A stretch of DNA of 9,459 nt. Source: Chloroflexota bacterium. GTDB lineage: Bacteria; Chloroflexota; Limnocylindria; Limnocylindrales; CSP1-4. The translations under genes were made by a program, and so were the position numbers. How positions within the stretch are numbered: position 1 is the stretch's first letter; each line of letters starts with the position of its first letter. The DNA is taken from the NCBI GenBank assembly GCA_021790715.1, contig JAJYGK010000202.1:1-9459 (forward strand), given 5' to 3'. Under the pieces are notes generated by a model. It was given only the letters and a program-made list of their open reading frames with translations, searched no databases and had not been told where the DNA came from. Positions 1-6,299 of the stretch are shown piece after piece.

Positions 1-137
1 GCCGCGTCGAGCGGGGCTGGGACGTGCTGATCGTCGCCCGCCCGGCGGCCGTGGCTGCGAGCTACGCTTCGCTCCGCGACGCGATCGCCCGCCTCCTCGA
101 CAGGCTCGGCGTGCTGTCGCCGGAGGACTGTGCATGA
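1..137 (+). CDS. rnpA: Ribonuclease P protein component, C-terminal end (5' part outside window)
   Basis: Frame 3 reads without a stop from the window edge to TGA at 135-137 and gives about 45 residues. They include GWDVLIVARPAA followed by a helix with SYASLRDAIARLLDRLGVL, the usual end of RnpA (the -DVLIVARP- strand and the final helix that packs on it). RnpA is the protein cofactor that helps the RNase P ribozyme bind precursor tRNA leaders. The RNR motif and the N-terminal two thirds lie upstream of the window. The identification rests on this short tail plus the next genes (yidD, yidC, jag), which follow rnpA in very many bacteria. The stop codon overlaps the yidD start (ATGA). Confidence 0.85.
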   Translation, partial: RVERGWDVLIVARPAAVAASYASLRDAIARLLDRLGVLSPEDCA

Positions 138-343
138 TGCGGCGGCTCGGGATCGGGGCGATCCGGCTGTATCGCGTGCTGTTCGCCTGGATGCCCCCGT
201 CCTGCCGGTTCGAGCCGACCTGCTCCCGCTACACGGAGCAGGCGATCGCGAAGTACGGCCTGCTGCGCGGGAGCGTGATGGGCGCTCGCCGCATCGCGCG
301 GTGCCATCCGTGGAATCCCGGCGGATATGACCCGGTACCCTAG
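134..343 (+). CDS. yidD: Membrane protein insertion efficiency factor YidD
   Basis: This 69-residue protein has all the YidD landmarks: an N-terminal amphipathic stretch (IGAIRLYRVLFAW), the block PSCRFEPTCSRYTEQAI, and the C-terminal RCHPWNPGGYDPVP. YidD is a small inner-face membrane-associated protein that aids YidC/Sec-dependent insertion, with an exact role still unclear. The length is typical (about 70-85 residues). GGAGG at 122-126 lies 7 bases before ATG 134, which favours this start over the ATG at 137. The start overlaps the rnpA stop, so coupled translation is likely. The stop is TAG at 341-343, 27 bases before yidC. Confidence 0.95.
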   Translation: MMRRLGIGAIRLYRVLFAWMPPSCRFEPTCSRYTEQAIAKYGLLRGSVMGARRIARCHPWNPGGYDPVP

Positions 344-370
344 AGCCCAGGGAAGGGAGCGCTTCGCGAG

Positions 371-1615
371 GTGATCCGCCGCCGTCTAGGCCTGCTGCCC
401 GTGGCCGCGGTGCTGGCCGTCCTGGCGCTGGCCGCCGTGAGCCCGGTCGCGTTCGCGGCATCGCCGTCGCCCGGCGCCGCGCCGGCCGCGACGCCCGTGG
501 TGGCGCCTGCGGGAGCCGCCACGGCGAGCCTGCCGCCCTGCCCCAACCCGGCGCCCACGGCGACCCCGAAGCTGCAGCCCGGGCAGACGCCGGCGCCGAC
601 CCGTCACCCCAACCTGTGCCCCGCCCAGCCGAACGGGGCGGACCCGTTCAGCCTGCTCGCGTGGATCTTCACGCCGATCTTCCAGGCGATCTTCCTGGTC
701 CTGATCTTCTTCTACAACATCGTCGGCGACATCGGGATCGCGATCATCCTCGTGACGCTGCTGATCCGCCTCCTGCTCGTCCCCGTGTACCGGGCGCAGA
801 TCGTCTCGCAGCGGCGCATGCAGCTGCTGCAGCCGGAACTGAAGGCGATCTCCCAGAAGTACAGGGGCGACCGCCAGAAGATCAGCCAGGAGCAGATGCG
901 GCTCTACCAGGAGCGCGGCGTGAACCCCGCCTCGGGCTGCCTGCCGACCATGCTGACGATGGTCCTCCTGCTGCCGATGTATTCGGTGTTCTCGTCGGGC
1001 CTGACCGCGCCCAACATCAGCTCGATGCTGAGCGTCTTCGGCACCCAGGTCGTCGACGTGAAGTGCCAGGTCGAGGCGGCGTCGGGAACGGTCCCCTGCA
1101 TCCAGCCGCACATCTGGTGGCTCGGCGGCCTGGATGCGAGCACGCCGGAGGTCCTCTTCAGGATCCCCGGCATCGGCTTCGGGTTCAGCCTGCTCGCGCT
1201 GGTGTCCGCGCTGCTGCAGCTGCTGCAGACGCGCATGATGATGCCCAGCTCGGACGACCCGCAGGCCCAGACACAGCAGCGCATGTTCCTGCTGCTGCCG
1301 CTTCTCTCGCTCGTGTACGGCTCGTTCCTGCCGTCAGGGCTCTTCATCTACTGGATCGTCACCACGGTCTTCTCGGTCGTCCAGCAGTACCTGATCGCGG
1401 GCTGGGGGTCACTCTTCCCCCTGTTCGGGTGGACGCCGGGGTTCGCGGTGGCACACACGCCGCGTTTCGCGCCCCCACCGCCGAAGGTGCCGGAGCCGAA
1501 GGCGGGTGAACCGAGACCGGCGCCCGTGCGCCGCGACCCGAAGGACAATGCCGCCGGCACCGTGCGGCCGAACAGGGAACACGGCCGCGCCAGCAGGCGA
1601 GGGAGGCGTCGATGA
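371..1615 (+). CDS. yidC: YidC/Oxa1/Alb3 membrane protein insertase
   Basis: This 414-residue polytopic insertase places proteins in the cytoplasmic membrane, alone or with SecYEG. It starts with GTG; the purine-rich aagggag near 352-358 is the likely ribosome site. Residues 1-29 look like a signal peptide (RRR, hydrophobic core, AFA before A30). Residues 30-90 are an Ala/Pro/Thr-rich low-complexity segment. The YidC core starts near residue 92 (DPFSLLAWIFTPIF). It carries the conserved intramembrane arginine R133 in TLLIRLLLVP, the charged cytoplasmic hairpin (QLLQPELKAISQKY...), and the later helices (TMLTMVLLLPMYSVF, FLLLPLLSLVYGSFLPSGLFIYW). There is no large P1 domain, so this is the short Gram-positive/organelle type. 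An external loop holds C232 and C243, possibly a disulfide. The tail is basic (GRASRRGRRR), as is common for ribosome contact. No lipobox cysteine follows the signal peptide, unlike many Firmicute YidC/SpoIIIJ proteins. Confidence 0.96.
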   Translation: MIRRRLGLLPVAAVLAVLALAAVSPVAFAASPSPGAAPAATPVVAPAGAATASLPPCPNPAPTATPKLQPGQTPAPTRHPNLCPAQPNGADPFSLLAWIFTPIFQAIFLVLIFFYNIVGDIGIAIILVTLLIRLLLVPVYRAQIVSQRRMQLLQPELKAISQKYRGDRQKISQEQMRLYQERGVNPASGCLPTMLTMVLLLPMYSVFSSGLTAPNISSMLSVFGTQVVDVKCQVEAASGTVPCIQPHIWWLGGLDASTPEVLFRIPGIGFGFSLLALVSALLQLLQTRMMMPSSDDPQAQTQQRMFLLLPLLSLVYGSFLPSGLFIYWIVTTVFSVVQQYLIAGWGSLFPLFGWTPGFAVAHTPRFAPPPPKVPEPKAGEPRPAPVRRDPKDNAAGTVRPNREHGRASRRGRRR

Positions 1616-2646
1616 CCAGCGAGTACCAGGAATTCACCGGGAAGACCGTGGAGGAGGCGCTGCGACAGGCGCGCGAAGCCTTCGGGGTCTCCGGTCTCGA
1701 CGACCTCGATTTCGAGATCCTCACGCCCGGCAGCCGCGGCGTGCTGGGCATGGGCGCGGAGCCGGCGCGCGTGATCGCGGCCCCGCGTACGGCGCTCGGC
1801 GGGGCCACGCCCCGGCGCTCCGCCGCGGAGGCCGAGCCGCTGCCCCCCGTTCCGCAGCGCCCGCCGCGCGAGCCGCGCGAAGCGCGCGAACCGCACCACG
1901 GCGAGGAGCGGGGCCGCCCGGAACCGCCCGCCGGCGAGCATCGCGAGCGCGCAGAGCATGGCGAGCGCAGCGAGCGACCTGAGCGGCCGCGCGGGGAGCG
2001 CCACGAGCGCCCGGAACGCGGTGGAGAGCGGGGTCCGGCGCGACGCGGGGACCGTCGCGAGCAGCGCGAGCACCGCGAGCAGCGCGGGCCCGCCACGCTG
2101 AGCGAGGGCGAGCGCGCCGAGGTGGCGGCCGCGCGCTCGCTGAACGTGGAGCGCGAGGAGGTCCAGGCCGCCGAGGCGAGCCCCGAGGCGCTCGAGGCGG
2201 GACGCGAGATCCTGCAGACCCTGCTCGGCCACCTGGGCTACGACGTCGTGGTGACCGTGCACACGGGCGAGACGGCGAAGCTCGACGTGACAGGCGAGGG
2301 CGCAGAGAAGGAGGCCCTCGGAGCGCTGATCGGGCGGAAGGGCGAACGGCTCTCCGCGCTGCAGCACCTGGTCAACCTGCTGCTGTCGCGACGGATGGGC
2401 GAGTGGACTCGCGTGCTGGTCGACGTCGAGGACTATCGCGGCCGCCGCGAGCGCCAGCTCCGTGAGCTCGCCAGCCGCGCCGCGGACCGCGTCGAGGAGA
2501 CGGGCCGCATGCTGCAGCTGGAGCCGATGCCCGCGCTCGAGCGCCGCTGGGTGCACCTGGCCCTGCGCGACCGACCCGGCATCGCCACCCAGTCGATCGG
2601 CGAGGAACCCAACCGCCGCGTCGTGGTCATCCGCCGCGAGGAATAG
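1612..2646 (+). CDS. jag: Jag/KhpB RNA-binding protein (Jag_N, KH, R3H)
   Basis: This 344-residue protein has three parts. Residues about 4-57 are the Jag_N domain (EFTGKTVEEALRQAREAFGV ... SRGVLGMGAEPARV). Residues about 60-175 form a highly charged Arg/Glu/His/Gly-rich linker that looks disordered. Residues about 195-340 hold a type II KH domain with GRKG at 241-244, then an R3H domain with the R-x3-H motif at R311/H315. In Firmicutes the KhpB protein pairs with KhpA, binds RNA and affects cell elongation and division; whether that holds here is inference. ATG overlaps the yidC TGA (ATGA), and gggagg at 1601-1606 sits 5 bases upstream. The linker is longer than in many homologues. The position after yidC is canonical. 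Confidence 0.94.
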   Translation: MTSEYQEFTGKTVEEALRQAREAFGVSGLDDLDFEILTPGSRGVLGMGAEPARVIAAPRTALGGATPRRSAAEAEPLPPVPQRPPREPREAREPHHGEERGRPEPPAGEHRERAEHGERSERPERPRGERHERPERGGERGPARRGDRREQREHREQRGPATLSEGERAEVAAARSLNVEREEVQAAEASPEALEAGREILQTLLGHLGYDVVVTVHTGETAKLDVTGEGAEKEALGALIGRKGERLSALQHLVNLLLSRRMGEWTRVLVDVEDYRGRRERQLRELASRAADRVEETGRMLQLEPMPALERRWVHLALRDRPGIATQSIGEEPNRRVVVIRREE

Positions 2647-2772
2647 CCCCGCGGCTTCGTCCGGCGCTGACTCGTTCCGCGGCCGGGGCTGCGTGCCGCG
2701 GCAACCTGCCCGTGCCGCGTCGGCCTGCCCCGAGCCCTGCCGCGCGCCGGCCCTGGCGGAACTCCTTGTCGC

Positions 2773-2800
2773 GGCGCCCGCTGCGCCGGGCGCGGGCGCC
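2773..2800. terminator. GC-rich stem-loop in the jag-VanW gap, possible terminator
   Basis: GGCGCCCGC at 2773-2781 pairs perfectly with GCGGGCGCC at 2792-2800 around a 10-base loop. It lies about 130 bases after the jag stop and 75 before the next start, where an end of the rnpA-yidD-yidC-jag transcript would fit. There is no following T-run, so it is not a textbook intrinsic terminator, and stems of this kind occur by chance in sequence this GC-rich. Apart from this and the downstream ribosome site, I see nothing definite in the gap 2647-2875; no convincing promoter stands out before 2876. Confidence 0.3.
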
Positions 2801-2875
2801 GGTCGGCGGGCCCGAGCGTCCCGCCCGGAGCTGCGTTATTCGCGTGACGACGTTTCCCCGTAGCATAAGGACGCG

Positions 2876-5023
2876 ATGACGACCGAAACCGTCGAACGGC
2901 TCGCGCCCCGGCCCGTGCCGCTGCGCCGCGCGCTCGTCGCGGCGGGCATCGCACTCCTCGTGCTGATCGCGGTCCTCGGTGGCTTCGCGCTGGGCTACCA
3001 GCAGGCGTTCGCGGGCCGCGTCATCCCGGGTGTGCGGGTGGGCGGCGTGTCGATCGGCGGCCTGGACCGCACCGCGGCGGAGTCCCGCCTGCGGTCCTCC
3101 CTGCCCGACGCGGCCGCGGGATCGATCGTGATCGAGGCGCCGGGAGCGACCGAGCAGATCCCGTTCTCCCGGCTCTCCCGTACGTACGACTACGGGTCGA
3201 TGCTCGACGCCGCGTTCTCCTACGGGCACGGCGGCGACCTACCCGCCGTGGTCGCACAGGACATCCAGGCGGCGATTGCCGGCGTCTCCGTCGCTCCCCG
3301 CGTGACCTACGACGAGGCCGCGCTCGCCGCCGAGATCTCCGCCGCCGCCGCCCGTCACGACGTCACCGCCAGGAGCGCGGCCGTCGTGCTCGGGGCCAAC
3401 GGGCAGTTCGAGGTCGTCCCGGCGGTCGAGGGCGTGGCCGTCGACCGGCAGGCCGCAGTGGCAGCCGCGGACGCCGGGCTGTCGTCACCGTCCGCCGCCG
3501 ACGTCACCGTCCGCCTGGTCACCTCGCGGACTCCGCCGCCCGTCACGACGGCACAGGCGACCGCGGCGCTGCGGGTTGCCGAGCAGATGACCGCCCAGCC
3601 GCTGGCGCTGACGGCGGCGACGGATGCCAAGTTCTCCGAGCAGATCTCGCCGGCCACGCTCCGCGGCTGGCTCACGTTCGGCCCGTCCGCGTCGGGTCCC
3701 GGGGGGCTCGCGCCCGGCGCGTCGCCTGCCCCGGGGTCGTCCCCGGCCCCCGGCGCGTCCGCCGCGCCCTCGCCGGCCGCCTCCGGCTCGGCTGCCCCGA
3801 GCGCGGCTCCATCGGCCGCCCCCGGCACCTCGCCGGCCGCCTCCGCCCCCGCCCCGTCGGCGGCATCCTCGCCGTCGGCCACGGGTTCCCCGGGCCCGTC
3901 GACGTCGGCGGGGGGATACGTCCCGCTTCTCGCCCCCGACCCCGTCCGCAAGGCCCTGACCGCGATCACGCCACAGCTCGACCACGCCGCGGTGGACGCC
4001 CGCTATCTGCTCGCGAACGGCAAGGTGATCGGCGTGCTGGCGTCGCAGGACGGGTCGCAGCTCGACGTCCAGACCAGCATCACCGCCATCTCGACGGCGC
4101 TCTCCGCGAGGGCCTCGGGCACCCCGACCTCGTCCGTCCAGCTGGCGACGAGCACGCTGGCGCCGACGCTCACGACCGCGGAGGCGAAGAAGACGGCCCC
4201 GCTGATGACGGTGGTCGGCAGCTGGACGACGTACTTCACCCCGAGCATCGAGAACTACTGGGGCAGGAACATCAGCATCCCGGCCGCGAAGATCGACGGC
4301 TACGTCGTCGCCCCCGGCGCCTGGTTCGACTTCTGGCAGGTCGTCGGGTACCCCACCTTCGCCGAGGGCTACGGGATGGGCGGCGCGATCATCGATGGGC
4401 ACACGGAACTGACGGGCGCCATCGCCGGCGGCATCTGCAGCACGTCGACGACGCTGTTCAACGCCGCGCTGCGGGCCGGCTACCAGATCGGCGATCGGGC
4501 CAACCACTACTACTACATCTCGCGCTACCCGGTCGGGCTCGATGCGACGGTGGCCATCTGGAACGGCGGCGAGCAGGACATGACGTGGCGGAACGACTCG
4601 TCGTACCCGGTGCTGATCCACGCCATCAACGCGCCGGGGAGCGTCACGTTCCAGCTGTACAGCGTCGACCCGAACCGCACCGTCACCCTGTCGGCGCCGG
4701 TCGTGAAGAACTACACGTACGCGACGACGAAGTACGAGTACGTGACGTCGCTGCCGCCGGGCCAGCGCCAGCAGGTCGAGTGGCCGGCCAACGGCTTCGA
4801 CTCGTGGGTCACGCGGACCGTGAAGGACGCGAACGGCACGGTGATCCACCAGGAGACGTTCTACTCGCACTACGCGCTGGTGAACGGCCTCATCGAGATC
4901 GGCGCGGCGAAGGGCTCGCAACCCTCGCCCGGGACCACCCCGTCGCCCTCGCCGACTCCGTCGCCGTCGCCCGCGCCCTCGTCGACGCCCAGCCCGTCGC
5001 CGAAGCCGACTCCCGGGGCCTGA
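2876..5023 (+). CDS. Membrane-anchored VanW-family protein with PG-binding-like domains
   Basis: This is a 715-residue cell-surface protein of the YoaR/VanW type; its biochemical role is not known. ATG is preceded by aagga at 2867-2871. One membrane helix (residues about 19-41) anchors it with the bulk outside. IPGVRVGGVSIGGLDRTAA (50-68) is the typical opening of the putative peptidoglycan-binding (PG_binding_4) region. A second such domain lies at about 225-425 and is interrupted at about 269-347 by an Ala/Ser/Pro/Gly-only segment. The VanW domain spans about 440-580: WTTYF, NI-IPAAKIDGYVVAPGAWFDFW, GGICSTSTTLFNAALRAG with C521, then HYYYISRYPVGLDATV from H544. The usual GGGICQ signature reads AGGICS here. 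Residues about 610-680 resemble a G5 domain (PPGQRQQVEWPANGFDSWV). Residues about 680-715 are a Pro/Ser/Thr tail, probably a wall-spanning or spacer region. The name recalls a vancomycin cluster gene, but nothing here indicates resistance. Confidence 0.9.
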   Translation: MTTETVERLAPRPVPLRRALVAAGIALLVLIAVLGGFALGYQQAFAGRVIPGVRVGGVSIGGLDRTAAESRLRSSLPDAAAGSIVIEAPGATEQIPFSRLSRTYDYGSMLDAAFSYGHGGDLPAVVAQDIQAAIAGVSVAPRVTYDEAALAAEISAAAARHDVTARSAAVVLGANGQFEVVPAVEGVAVDRQAAVAAADAGLSSPSAADVTVRLVTSRTPPPVTTAQATAALRVAEQMTAQPLALTAATDAKFSEQISPATLRGWLTFGPSASGPGGLAPGASPAPGSSPAPGASAAPSPAASGSAAPSAAPSAAPGTSPAASAPAPSAASSPSATGSPGPSTSAGGYVPLLAPDPVRKALTAITPQLDHAAVDARYLLANGKVIGVLASQDGSQLDVQTSITAISTALSARASGTPTSSVQLATSTLAPTLTTAEAKKTAPLMTVVGSWTTYFTPSIENYWGRNISIPAAKIDGYVVAPGAWFDFWQVVGYPTFAEGYGMGGAIIDGHTELTGAIAGGICSTSTTLFNAALRAGYQIGDRANHYYYISRYPVGLDATVAIWNGGEQDMTWRNDSSYPVLIHAINAPGSVTFQLYSVDPNRTVTLSAPVVKNYTYATTKYEYVTSLPPGQRQQVEWPANGFDSWVTRTVKDANGTVIHQETFYSHYALVNGLIEIGAAKGSQPSPGTTPSPSPTPSPSPAPSSTPSPSPKPTPGA

Positions 5024-5050
5024 CCGTCGCGGGCCGCGGCCGGCATGAGA

Positions 5051-5098
5051 ACGCCGGTCCGGGCTGAGCGGGTGGGGCTCTCGCACCGGGACCGGCGT
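5051..5098. terminator. Inverted repeat between convergent VanW gene and tmRNA
   Basis: ACGCCGGTCC (5051-5060) pairs perfectly with GGACCGGCGT (5089-5098); the 28-base loop contains a smaller GAGC/GCTC stem. It lies 27 bases after the VanW stop and 11 bases beyond the CCA end of the tmRNA, exactly where a bidirectional terminator would be expected between convergent units. On the - strand it is followed by TCTC, and there is no strong T-run on either side. Function is inferred from position and symmetry. Confidence 0.5.
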
Positions 5099-5109
5099 GT
5101 GATAGGTGC

Positions 5110-5479
5110 TGGTGGAGATGGGGGAGGGTCGAACTCCCCGTCCAGAACCTTCGACCAGGGACCACTACGAGCGTGTCCGATGCTTTGTCGTCGACCGGTC
5201 GGTCCGCCATCGGCAGCGTCCCGATCAGTCCAGTCACGTCCCCTTGCGGGCTTGAGCTCCGGCTACGCGACGCTGCCCGGAGCCGCATCCCCGCTGCATG
5301 ACGCTTCCACAGCCCGCGGGGAGGAGGCTGCTTCCACGCTCACCTTACCGCCTAAGCGGCGAGGGCGAGAGCAGGCTGGCTGTTGCCAGTTACTTCGTTT
5401 GCCGCCTGTTTAACGAGGCCAGACGGCACCTCGGCTCGCGTTCCCTGGCGTTCGGGCCCTGTCGAAACCACGCATCCCC
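5110..5479 (-). ncRNA. ssrA: Transfer-messenger RNA (tmRNA)
   Basis: This 370-base RNA rescues stalled ribosomes and tags the unfinished protein for proteolysis. On the - strand the 5' end GGGGATG (5479-5473) pairs with CATCTCC (5120-5114), followed by discriminator A and an encoded CCA ending at 5110. The TGGTTTCGAC block near the 5' end and a T arm with loop TTCGACC are diagnostic. Helix 2 is CCAGGGA/TCCCTGG (5448-5442 with 5161-5155). Four pseudoknots can be drawn: PK1 5434-5401 (CGAGG/CCTCG and GCCGTCTG/CAGGCGGC), PK2 5330-5289 (CAGCC/GGCTG and CCCCGC/GCGGGG), PK3 5283-5212 (GCTCCGG/CCGGAGC and GGCAGCGTC/GACGCTGCC) and PK4 5213-5177 (CCGATG/CATCGG). The T stem can form 6 bp instead of the usual 5. 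Its partner smpB lies immediately upstream on the same strand. Confidence 0.97.
5352..5387 (-). other. tmRNA proteolysis-tag reading frame (GNSQPALALAA)
   Basis: The resume codon is best read as GGC at 5387-5385, 13 bases after PK1 and directly after the TAACT determinant-like sequence. The frame gives GNSQPALALAA and stops at TAG 5354-5352, inside the loop of a CCGC/GCGG hairpin. With the alanine supplied by the charged tmRNA the full tag would be AGNSQPALALAA, ending in the ALAA degron seen by ClpXP-type proteases. An upstream in-frame GCA at 5402-5400 would give a longer tag beginning ANEVT, but it falls on the 3' end of PK1, so I consider it unlikely. Confidence 0.85.
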
Positions 5480-5482
5480 AGG

Positions 5483-5500
5483 TCCGGACTTCCGTCCGGA
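5483..5500 (-). other. Leader hairpin of the tmRNA precursor (GGAA tetraloop)
   Basis: On the - strand TCCGGAC, loop GGAA, GTCCGGA form a perfect 7-bp stem capped by a GNRA-class tetraloop. It ends 3 bases before the mature tmRNA 5' end (5479) and starts at the predicted transcription start (about 5501). The complete 5' leader removed by RNase P would therefore be this hairpin plus CCT. The structure is seen directly; a role in processing or stability is inference. Confidence 0.6.
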
Positions 5501-5506
5501 TGTTCG

Positions 5507-5535
5507 ATTCTATCCGATGCCCGATCCGAATCCAA
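5507..5535 (-). promoter_or_regulatory. Sigma-70-type promoter of ssrA
   Basis: On the - strand TTGGAT (5535-5530, 4/6 to TTGACA) and TAGAAT (5512-5507, 5/6 to TATAAT) are separated by exactly 17 bases. Initiation near 5501 would place the start about 22 bases before the mature tmRNA end. This A/T-rich patch stands out in very GC-rich surroundings, and its position fits an independent ssrA promoter downstream of smpB. Confidence 0.75.
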
Positions 5536-5580
5536 CCCCGGCCCGCGCCGCAGCCGCATTTCGCCGCCGGTCCTGCCGGC

Positions 5581-5670
5581 CGGCCGTCGGCGCCTGCGCT
5601 CCGTGTCGGTCGGCCGTCGGCGCCTGCGCTCCGTGTCGGTCGGCCGTCAGCGCCCGCGGTCCGCGTCGGC
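5581..5670. repeat. Three tandem 30-bp units overlapping the 3' end of smpB
   Basis: Two identical 30-base units (5581-5610 and 5611-5640, each opening CGGCCGTCGGCGCCTGCGCT) are followed by a third at 5641-5670 with 5 mismatches. The third unit contains the smpB stop codon and last codons. The period equals 10 codons. At the position of the smpB TGA the two perfect units have CGA, so the repeats read as open frame on the - strand. The exact identity of two units points to a recent duplication. Confidence 0.9.
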
Positions 5671-6111
5671 CAGTTCGCGCTGCAGTTCGCGTCGCGCGTC
5701 CCGGGCGGCGATCTCGCGCCGGCGGTCGTGCTGCTGCTTCCCGCGTGCGACCCCGAGTTCGAGCTTCGCCAGGCCCCTGGACGAGATGTACAGCCGCAGC
5801 GGCACGAGCGTCAGGCCCTTGCGCGTGGTGATGCCCAGCAGCTCGTCGATCTCGCCCCGGTGCAGCAGCAGCTTCCGTGTCCGTCGCGTGTCGTGGTTGA
5901 ACCGGTTGCCCCCCGTGTAGGGGGCGATGTGCGCCCCGATCAGCCAGGCCTCGCCGTGCTCGATGCGGGCGTAGGCGTCGTTGAGGTTGACCTTTCCCTC
6001 GCGGACGCTCTTGATCTCCGTCCCGGTCAGCGCGATGCCCGCCTCGACGGTCTCCTCGATGGAGTACTCGTGGCGGGCCTTCCGGTTGAGGGTGATGGTG
6101 TGCTCGGGCAT
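5647..6111 (-). CDS. smpB: SsrA-binding protein SmpB
   Basis: This 154-residue protein binds the tRNA-like part of tmRNA and places it in the A site of stalled ribosomes. Recognisable blocks are NRKARHEYSIEETVEAGIALTG, TEIKSVREGKVNLNDAYARI, EAWLIGAHIAPYTGGNRFNHD, RTRKLLLHRGEIDELLG, GLTLVPLRLYISSRGLAKLELG, and the basic tail KQQHDRRREIAARDARREL that enters the mRNA channel. The length is normal (150-160). ATG at 6111-6109 is the natural start by homology, but no good Shine-Dalgarno sequence precedes it (GAGCTCTCC only). The gene lies 167 bases upstream of ssrA on the same strand; that gap holds a separate ssrA promoter. The last codons and stop lie in a 30-bp tandem repeat. Confidence 0.97.
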   Translation of the reverse strand: MPEHTITLNRKARHEYSIEETVEAGIALTGTEIKSVREGKVNLNDAYARIEHGEAWLIGAHIAPYTGGNRFNHDTRRTRKLLLHRGEIDELLGITTRKGLTLVPLRLYISSRGLAKLELGVARGKQQHDRRREIAARDARRELQRELADADRGR

Positions 6112-6217
6112 GGAGAGCTCGCGTCGGCCTCGGGCGTCCGCCGGATCCGGGCCGGCCGGGGCCGGCCTCCGGGCTGCGGGAAGGGACAGGATACGCGAGA
6201 GGGGGCGCCGGACGCAC

Positions 6218-6246
6218 GAACGCCGGCCCGTTCTGGGCCGGCGTTC
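6218..6246. terminator. Perfect 12-bp stem-loop upstream of smpB
   Basis: GAACGCCGGCCC (6218-6229) and GGGCCGGCGTTC (6235-6246) are perfect inverse complements around a 5-base loop. The element lies after the ctpA stop and the small ORF below, and 107 bases before smpB. It would make a strong transcript end or attenuator, but there is no T-run after it on the - strand (GTGCG), so termination is inferred from stem strength and position. Confidence 0.5.
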
Positions 6247-6247
6247 G

Positions 6248-6299
6248 ATTGCGAACCACCCGCGGTTCTAGGCCTGCGCCTCCCGCGGGGTGGTGCAAT
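6248..6299 (-). other. Long bulged stem-loop within candidate small transcript
   Basis: On the - strand ATTGC, ACCACCC and GCGG (6299-6283) pair with CCGC, GGGTGGT and GCAAT (6265-6248): 16 base pairs interrupted only by one bulged base and one 2-base bulge, with a 17-base loop. It abuts the 12-bp hairpin at 6218-6246. The stop of the small ORF is in its loop. The pairing is seen directly; whether the RNA is made is unknown. Confidence 0.55.

Noticed and set aside
371..470. Lipoprotein signal at the YidC N-terminus
   Set aside because: There is no cysteine near the cleavage region; AFA before A30 fits signal peptidase I.
1348..2556. 402-codon - strand frame antisense to yidC and jag
   Set aside because: The sense frame holds Jag_N, KH and R3H motifs; the antisense product is compositionally biased and has no ribosome site that I can see.
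2836..2866. Promoter directly before the VanW gene (TAGCAT at 2861-2866)
   Set aside because: No acceptable -35 element lies 16-18 bases upstream, and the hexamer is almost on the ribosome site.
5581..5670. CRISPR-like repeat array
   Set aside because: The 30-base units are directly adjacent without spacers and overlap a coding end; this is a simple tandem repeat.
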